64,000 nt of DNA from Stappia indica (lineage in GTDB: Bacteria > Pseudomonadota > Alphaproteobacteria > Rhizobiales > Stappiaceae): the NCBI RefSeq assembly GCF_009789575.1, contig NZ_CP046908.1:868001-932000 (forward strand), given 5' to 3'. Shown piece by piece: positions 59,660 to 64,000 of this stretch. Within the stretch, counting starts at the first letter, position 1, and each line of letters starts with the position of its first letter. The notes under the pieces were generated by a model. The model saw only the letters and a program-made list of their open reading frames with translations. It ran no database searches and had not been told where the DNA came from. The translations under genes and the position numbers were made by a program.

Positions 59660-60333
59660 AGGCTCATTCCCCGCTTCCAGATGAGGGTCAATGTGTCGAT
59701 GACAGCCTCGTCGCTGGCCGAGATCGCGACCAGCGCCGGGTCCTGCGACAGGATGAGGGCGGACAGATACTGGTCGACCATGCCGCCGAGCGCATAGGCG
59801 CGGCGCAGCAGCTCGTCGCGGTCCACCGCCTCGCCGCGCCCGAGGCGCATCAGCCGGCGCTCGACCGCCGCGACCACGGTTTCCAGCCAGTCGCGGTTCA
59901 GCCGGTGAAACGCCTCGCGCGCCTGCGGCAGCGTGTCGAGATGATGGACGAGGCAGCGCATCAGGCCGGGATTGCGGCGGAACAGCTCGACATAGGCGCT
60001 GGTCGCCGCGCGCACCGGGTCTTCCGGATGGGCGGAGCCGGCCACCCGCATCGCCGCCTGCAGGAAGCCGACGAAGCCGACCAGCAGCTCGTCCAGCAGC
60101 ACGGTTCGGTCGGCGAAGTAGATGTAGAAGGTGCCGTTGGAGATCCCCGCCGCCTCGCACACGGCGGAGACGGTGAAGTCCTGCGGCCCCTGCCGGTCGA
60201 GCACGGCACAGGCGGCCGCCTGGATCTGGGCGCGCGTGCGCTCGCCCTTGGGCCGCCCGGCGGCGCGCGCGGCAAGAGCCTGCGGATAGAACAGCACCTG
60301 ATCCTCCCCCTTCAGGGGCACGGCACGCAGCAT
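59656..60333 (-). CDS. TetR-family transcriptional regulator
   Basis: 225 residues. The HTH lies at about 35-80 (GRPKGERTRAQIQAAACAVL, FTVSAVCEAAGISNGTFYIYF). The C-terminal ligand domain is helical. It is the first gene of the aryl-CoA operon, so autoregulation with an acyl- or aryl-CoA ligand is likely. A TGACGTCA palindrome lies 24 bp upstream. Confidence 0.88.
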   Translation of the reverse strand: MLRAVPLKGEDQVLFYPQALAARAAGRPKGERTRAQIQAAACAVLDRQGPQDFTVSAVCEAAGISNGTFYIYFADRTVLLDELLVGFVGFLQAAMRVAGSAHPEDPVRAATSAYVELFRRNPGLMRCLVHHLDTLPQAREAFHRLNRDWLETVVAAVERRLMRLGRGEAVDRDELLRRAYALGGMVDQYLSALILSQDPALVAISASDEAVIDTLTLIWKRGMSL

Positions 60334-60356
60334 GGCGGCGACCTCATAAATAAAAC

Positions 60357-60364
60357 TGACGTCA
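60357..60364. promoter_or_regulatory. possible TetR operator
   Basis: TGACGTCA, a perfect 8-bp palindrome flanked by AAAAC on the left and TTTTC on the right, 24 bp upstream of the tetR start within an AT-rich stretch that should hold the operon promoter. Confidence 0.45.
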
Positions 60365-60503
60365 TTTTCATATTTTGAAGACGAGCGAGAGTCAAAGGGG
60401 ATTTTGGGTGGGATGGGGGTGGAGGGCGTGTTGCCGAGCGGACGGGGGGCTATTGGCTGCCAGAGCGGCAGCGAAACACGCCGGCCATGCCCCACGCACT
60501 CTT

Positions 60504-60880
60504 CTCCCCCCTTGAGGGGGAGATGTCGGCGCAGCCGACAGAGGGGGGTGAGCAGCGCCCGCGACGGGGTGCCCTCCCCGCGTCCTCCCGGACGGCGCAC
60601 CAGCGCCGAGCCGGGATCGGAGAGCGGCCCATCGGCGCATACGACCGACCGTCCCCACACCCGCTGCGGCTCGCCGGTCCCGGATCGTCGGCCTCCGGCC
60701 TCGTCCGGAATGACGAGGAGAGAGGTTGGAGCGAAAACCCACACGCCCGGCGGATACTGGATACCTGCCTTCGCAGGTATGACAGCCGTGGGGGTGGCCG
60801 CGCCCGTCCACCTCGCACCCGCTGAGGGTACCAATGGATCCCGGCTCTCCGGCTTCGCCTGCGGCCGGGATTGTTTGTTT
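60504..60880. repeat. cluster of Rhizobiales-type intergenic palindromes
   Basis: At least four repeat types lie side by side: CTCCCCC...GGGGGAG with TGTCGGC-gca-GCCGACA (60504-60540), CCGGATCGTCGG...CGTCCGG-AATGACG (60680-60715), ATACCTGC-cttc-GCAGGTAT (60761-60780), and GGATCCCGGC...GCCGGGATTG (about 60836-60876), which looks cut short. These families are spread through many alphaproteobacterial genomes. The 747-bp gap 60334-61080 has no protein gene; frames through the repeats are chance openings. Confidence 0.6.
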
Positions 60881-60902
60881 GCTTTGGTGGTAGAGTTTGG
60901 GT

Positions 60903-61080
60903 GGTCTCCCGGACACGCCCGTCCGGGAGACCAGCGGCCGGCGACCGTGCCGGGATCGGGTTTGTACCCGTAGTCATCAAGGTTCCCGGCCGCTTCCTTT
61001 TCCCGCTTGGAGAGTTGATTGGGCCTCTGGCCAACACCACGCCCGCAAACAATCCGAAGCACGATCAGGATACCAGTCCC
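60903..61080 (+). ncRNA. putative IS110 left-end bridge RNA region
   Basis: IS110-group elements encode a structured bridge RNA in the non-coding end before the recombinase gene. Here 178 bp separate the repeat cluster from the recombinase start, beginning with a perfect 12-bp stem (GGTCTCCCGGAC 60903-60914, GTCCGGGAGACC 60921-60932, 6-base loop). The target- and donor-binding loops could not be assigned by eye. The position fits the family; the call is inference. Confidence 0.35.
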
Positions 61081-62040
61081 ATGACCAGACTCAAGGACGC
61101 TCCCGACCGGGTGCTTGGCATCGATGTCGGCAAGGCGACGCTCACCGTGTTCGACAGCCGGGCCGGCACGCTTTCTGTCATCGACAACACAGCCCCCGCC
61201 ATCAAGGCGCTGTGCGAAGACCTTCGCCCCGGCACGCTCGTCGTCTGCGAGCCGACGGGGGGATACGAGGCCGCGGTGCTGGCAGAGCTCGCTGCCGCAG
61301 GCATCGCCTGCCACCGGGCCGACACCCTCAAGGTCAAGGCTTTCCTGCGCTCCTTCGGCACTCTGGCCAAGACCGATGCCATCGATGCCCGCGCCCTGGC
61401 CCGCTATGCCCAGGAGCGGTGGCAGCTCCTCGCCCTGGTCGCCCTGTCGCAGGCCAGGCAGGCCGAACTGGCCGCCCTCGTCGCCCGCCGCAAGGATCTC
61501 GTCGATCTCAAGGTGGCGGAGACCAACCGCCTCAAGGCGCCGGGCCTGAGGGTGGGCATGAAGGCGGTGCGGGCGTCCTGCAAGGTCGTCCTGCGCTGCC
61601 TGCAAGGCCAGATCGTCCGGATCGATGCCGCCATCGAAGCGCTGCTGGCCAAGAGCCCGTCCTTAGCCCGGCGCATCGCCGTGTCCCGCTCCCTGCCGGG
61701 CGTCGGACCGCGCACCGCCATAACCCTCGCCGCCATGATGCCCGAACTCGGCAGCCTCACACGCCGGCAGGCTGCCTCGCTTGCGGGCGTCGCCCCGCAT
61801 CCCAGGGACAGCGGCACCCTCAAAGGCTACCGGCGAATGCGCGGCGGACGGGCAACCATCCGTCCCGTCCTGTTCATGGCAGCCCTCGCCGCAAGCCGCG
61901 CCAAGGGCGATCTGCGCCTGTTCTATCAACGCCTTGTCCAGAATGGAAAGAAGCCCATCGTCGCCATCGCCGCGCTCATGAGAAAGATCGTCGTCATCCT
62001 CAACGCAAGGCTCCGAGACCAAAGCCAACAACAGAGTTGA
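61081..62040 (+). CDS. IS110-family DEDD transposase
   Basis: 319 residues, normal for the family and apparently intact. The N-terminal RuvC-like part shows the acidic residues in GIDVGK, VCEPTGGYE and KTDAIDARALARYA. The C-terminal Tnp20 domain has SLPGVGPRTAITLAAM and the catalytic-type Ser in RDSGTLKGYR. The element inserted next to a palindromic repeat cluster, a frequent target for such elements. Its exact ends are unresolved because IS110 elements lack terminal inverted repeats and target duplications. Confidence 0.92.
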   Translation: MTRLKDAPDRVLGIDVGKATLTVFDSRAGTLSVIDNTAPAIKALCEDLRPGTLVVCEPTGGYEAAVLAELAAAGIACHRADTLKVKAFLRSFGTLAKTDAIDARALARYAQERWQLLALVALSQARQAELAALVARRKDLVDLKVAETNRLKAPGLRVGMKAVRASCKVVLRCLQGQIVRIDAAIEALLAKSPSLARRIAVSRSLPGVGPRTAITLAAMMPELGSLTRRQAASLAGVAPHPRDSGTLKGYRRMRGGRATIRPVLFMAALAASRAKGDLRLFYQRLVQNGKKPIVAIAALMRKIVVILNARLRDQSQQQS

Positions 62041-62136
62041 TGACGAAAGCGGAGGCCGCTCGAAGATGCGCCCGAGACTTGCAATCGGCGTCCGACCTCG
62101 AAACGATGGGCGGATCGGAATCCGGGGAGACGGCCC

Positions 62137-62367
62137 TTGCTGCGCGCAATGCTATCGCTGGTGTTTCTCGCCGTCTCCGGCGTTTCCGCGCAGCTCTACT
62201 ATTCGAACCACTTCAAATGGCGCGACTGCTTCAACGAACTGGGCCGATGCCACGACCCGGAAACCGGCGTCGTCTATCTGGAGCAGGGCGGACCCGTCTG
62301 GCTTGCTCTCGCGATTTCCGCATTCGCGATGGCGGCCTACCAGGCCTGGCGCTGGACAAGGCGGTAG
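62137..62367 (+). CDS. small two-segment membrane protein of unknown function
   Basis: 76 residues from TTG 62137 (GGGGAGA 7 bp upstream); ATG 62149 is an alternative. Two hydrophobic segments (about 5-20 and 52-68) flank a short loop with two cysteines (RDCFNELGRCHD). No family is recognised. It is isolated between the IS110 element and the serine hydrolase gene; the following 226 bp show nothing further. Confidence 0.5.
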   Translation: MLRAMLSLVFLAVSGVSAQLYYSNHFKWRDCFNELGRCHDPETGVVYLEQGGPVWLALAISAFAMAAYQAWRWTRR

Positions 62368-62593
62368 CGCTCTCCCCGCCCGCAACGCGGCAATAAGGGG
62401 TGGCAATGCCGACCGCATGGCTTCAAAAATAGATTTTGCCAACAGACCGGAAGGGTTCAGCCGGAAACCGGAGGAGGAATTGGGCCGGCGCTGCACCCCG
62501 ACCAAAGGACCTGCGACCCGGTTCGCAGCAGCGCCCCGGCAACGCACCTTTGCACGACGATGTCGTTTCATTCGCCGCACGATAAAGGACAGA

Positions 62594-64000
62594 ATGTTGA
62601 ACTTTCCCCCCATGTCTTGCTTCATCCCGCTTTGCCGCATCCCGCTCTCCCGCACCGCTGTTGCCCGTGCCGCACTTGTCGTGTGTCTCGGCGCCGGCTC
62701 GGTCGTCCATGCCGAAACGGCCCTTCCCGCCCTCGGCCTGCCGAACCCGATGCCGGCCCCGGATCGGATGGTGTGGCTCCCGGTGACGCAGGAGAGGATC
62801 GAAACGGCGGTGGCCGCTCTCGACGCGCTCGGTGCCTCGATGCTGGAGCGCTCCGACATTCCCGGCCTTGCCATCGCCGTGGTGCACAAGGGCGAGACGA
62901 TCTATGCGCGCGGCTTCGGCAAGCGCGCGGCAAACGGCGATGCTGACGTGGATGCGGACACGGTCTTCCTGCTGGCCTCCCTGTCGAAACCCGTCGGGGC
63001 GACCGTGGTCGCCGGGCAGGTCGGGACCGGGCGCATCGCCTGGGACACCCCGCTGCGCGCGCATCTGCCGCGCTTCGACATGGGCGATCCCTGGGTGAGC
63101 GCGCAGGTCACCATCGGCGATCTCTATGCCCACCGCTCGGGCCTGCCGGACCATGCGGGCGACGATCTGGAGGATCTCGGCTACGACCGCAAGACGGTGC
63201 TGGAGCGGCTGGCCCTGCTGCCGAAGCACCCGTTCCGCGCGCACTACGCCTATACCAATTTCGGGCTGACCGCCGCGGCCGAGGCGGTGGCCGCCGCTTC
63301 CGGCACCGACTGGGCGAGCCTGTCGGAGGAAACGCTCTACGCGCCACTCGGCATGACCTCGACCAGCTCCCGCCACGCCGACTACCTGGCGCGCGACAAC
63401 CGCGCCTCCAGCCACATGATCGACGGCGACGGCTACGCCCTCACCGACCTGCGGCAGCCGGACGCACAGAGCCCGGCCGGCGGCGTCAGCTCGAGCGTCA
63501 ACGACATGGCGCGCTGGATGGCGATGGTGCTGGCCGGCGGCGAGGCGAACGGCAGGCAGGTGGTGAACGCCAAGGCGCTGCTGGCGGCGACCTCGCCGCA
63601 GGTGATCAGCGGCGCCCCCGGAACGGTGGACGCGCGGGCCGGCACCTACGGGTTCGGCTTCGGCGTGGGAGTTCGCCCCTCGGGCCGGGTGACGATCAGC
63701 CATTCGGGCGCCTTCGCGCTGGGGGCCTCGACCAATTTCGTCCTGGTCCCGGATCTCGAGCTCGGCATCGTCGTGCTGACCAACGCCGCGCCGAGCGGCG
63801 TCCCGGAAGCGGTCACCGCCTCATTCCTCGACCGTGTGGAACTGGGGATCGAGACGCGCGACTGGCTCGCCGGCTACGGCCCGCGGCTGAAGGCGCTGAG
63901 CCGCCCGTTCGGCAGTCTCGTCGGCGTGCAGAAGCCTGCCGATCCGGCCCCCGCGCAGCAGGCCGAGGCCTATGTCGGGCGCTACGACAACGCCTATTTC
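62594..64000 (+). CDS. serine hydrolase, class C beta-lactamase family (partial)
   Basis: 469 residues are visible and the frame is still open at the window end. The signal peptide has a hydrophobic core near residues 22-34 and ends near residue 40 (VVHA). The penicillin-binding fold has Ser129-x-x-Lys132 (SLSK), YTN near 220 and HSG near 369. The visible C-terminal part continues past the domain with AEAYVGRYDNAYF, the start of a typical extra beta domain. It is probably a periplasmic esterase or peptidase rather than a resistance enzyme. Confidence 0.85.
   Translation, partial: MLNFPPMSCFIPLCRIPLSRTAVARAALVVCLGAGSVVHAETALPALGLPNPMPAPDRMVWLPVTQERIETAVAALDALGASMLERSDIPGLAIAVVHKGETIYARGFGKRAANGDADVDADTVFLLASLSKPVGATVVAGQVGTGRIAWDTPLRAHLPRFDMGDPWVSAQVTIGDLYAHRSGLPDHAGDDLEDLGYDRKTVLERLALLPKHPFRAHYAYTNFGLTAAAEAVAAASGTDWASLSEETLYAPLGMTSTSSRHADYLARDNRASSHMIDGDGYALTDLRQPDAQSPAGGVSSSVNDMARWMAMVLAGGEANGRQVVNAKALLAATSPQVISGAPGTVDARAGTYGFGFGVGVRPSGRVTISHSGAFALGASTNFVLVPDLELGIVVLTNAAPSGVPEAVTASFLDRVELGIETRDWLAGYGPRLKALSRPFGSLVGVQKPADPAPAQQAEAYVGRYDNAYF

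Noticed and set aside
60334-60902. Possible CRISPR array in the repeat-rich gap
   Set aside because: The repeats are different palindrome types, not regularly spaced identical units, and no cas gene is present in the window.
60404-60973. Open frames through the intergenic repeat cluster
   Set aside because: They are translations of known types of extragenic palindromes.

Overview
The window is GC-rich chromosomal DNA with densely packed, strand-switching operons. Gene content (guaA, guaB, rsmB, rlmE, a Ppx/GppA phosphatase, oxyR-katG, HAAT-type ABC transporters with acyl-CoA genes, IS110, Rhizobiales-style intergenic palindromes) points to an alphaproteobacterium of the Hyphomicrobiales. A Stappia/Labrenzia-like genus is my guess; no rRNA or species marker is present.

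Layout. 1-368: a broken transposase tail and a 262-bp MITE-like element with CTAG flanks. 365-14987: a block of mostly unrecognised envelope genes. Four secreted proteins run leftward. A LuxR-type regulator fused to a degenerate alpha/beta hydrolase, a symporter-like membrane protein, a DUF3137-LemA pair, a small secreted protein and a large secreted VWA protein run rightward. Three copies of one 16-bp palindrome, TCACyCA-ww-TGrGTGA, sit in the gaps of this block, which suggests one regulon. It is the best candidate here for an undescribed system. 15026-24722: housekeeping genes (guaA, a TPR protein, rsmB, a small protein, guaB, a GppA-like phosphatase with rlmE, tRNA-Gln). 24894-27926: two secreted proteins of unknown role. 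28048-40249: a GntR regulator with two operators, then a branched-chain-type ABC transporter, CoA ligase, thiolase, a FadJ-like protein without its dehydrogenase domain, a PaaG-like isomerase and a nitronate monooxygenase-like protein. Together these look like uptake and CoA-dependent breakdown of a fatty or aromatic acid.

40270-46545: a ParDE toxin-antitoxin pair, a lipoprotein, a GNAT protein, a LysR regulator facing a quinone-detoxification set (ring-cleaving dioxygenase, esterase, pirin), and an AraC regulator. 46661-52062: isochorismatase-like hydrolase, XapX protein, amidohydrolase, MFS exporter and alpha/beta hydrolase. 52052-55526: divergent oxyR and katG. 55860-57559: a DapA-family protein and an SDR, both with altered catalytic residues. 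57597-60333: a TetR, phenylacetate-CoA-ligase-like, enoyl-CoA hydratase operon with 4-bp overlaps. 60504-62040: an intergenic repeat cluster followed by an IS110-family element whose upstream non-coding end may encode a bridge RNA. The window closes with a small membrane protein and a class C beta-lactamase-like serine hydrolase cut off by the window end.
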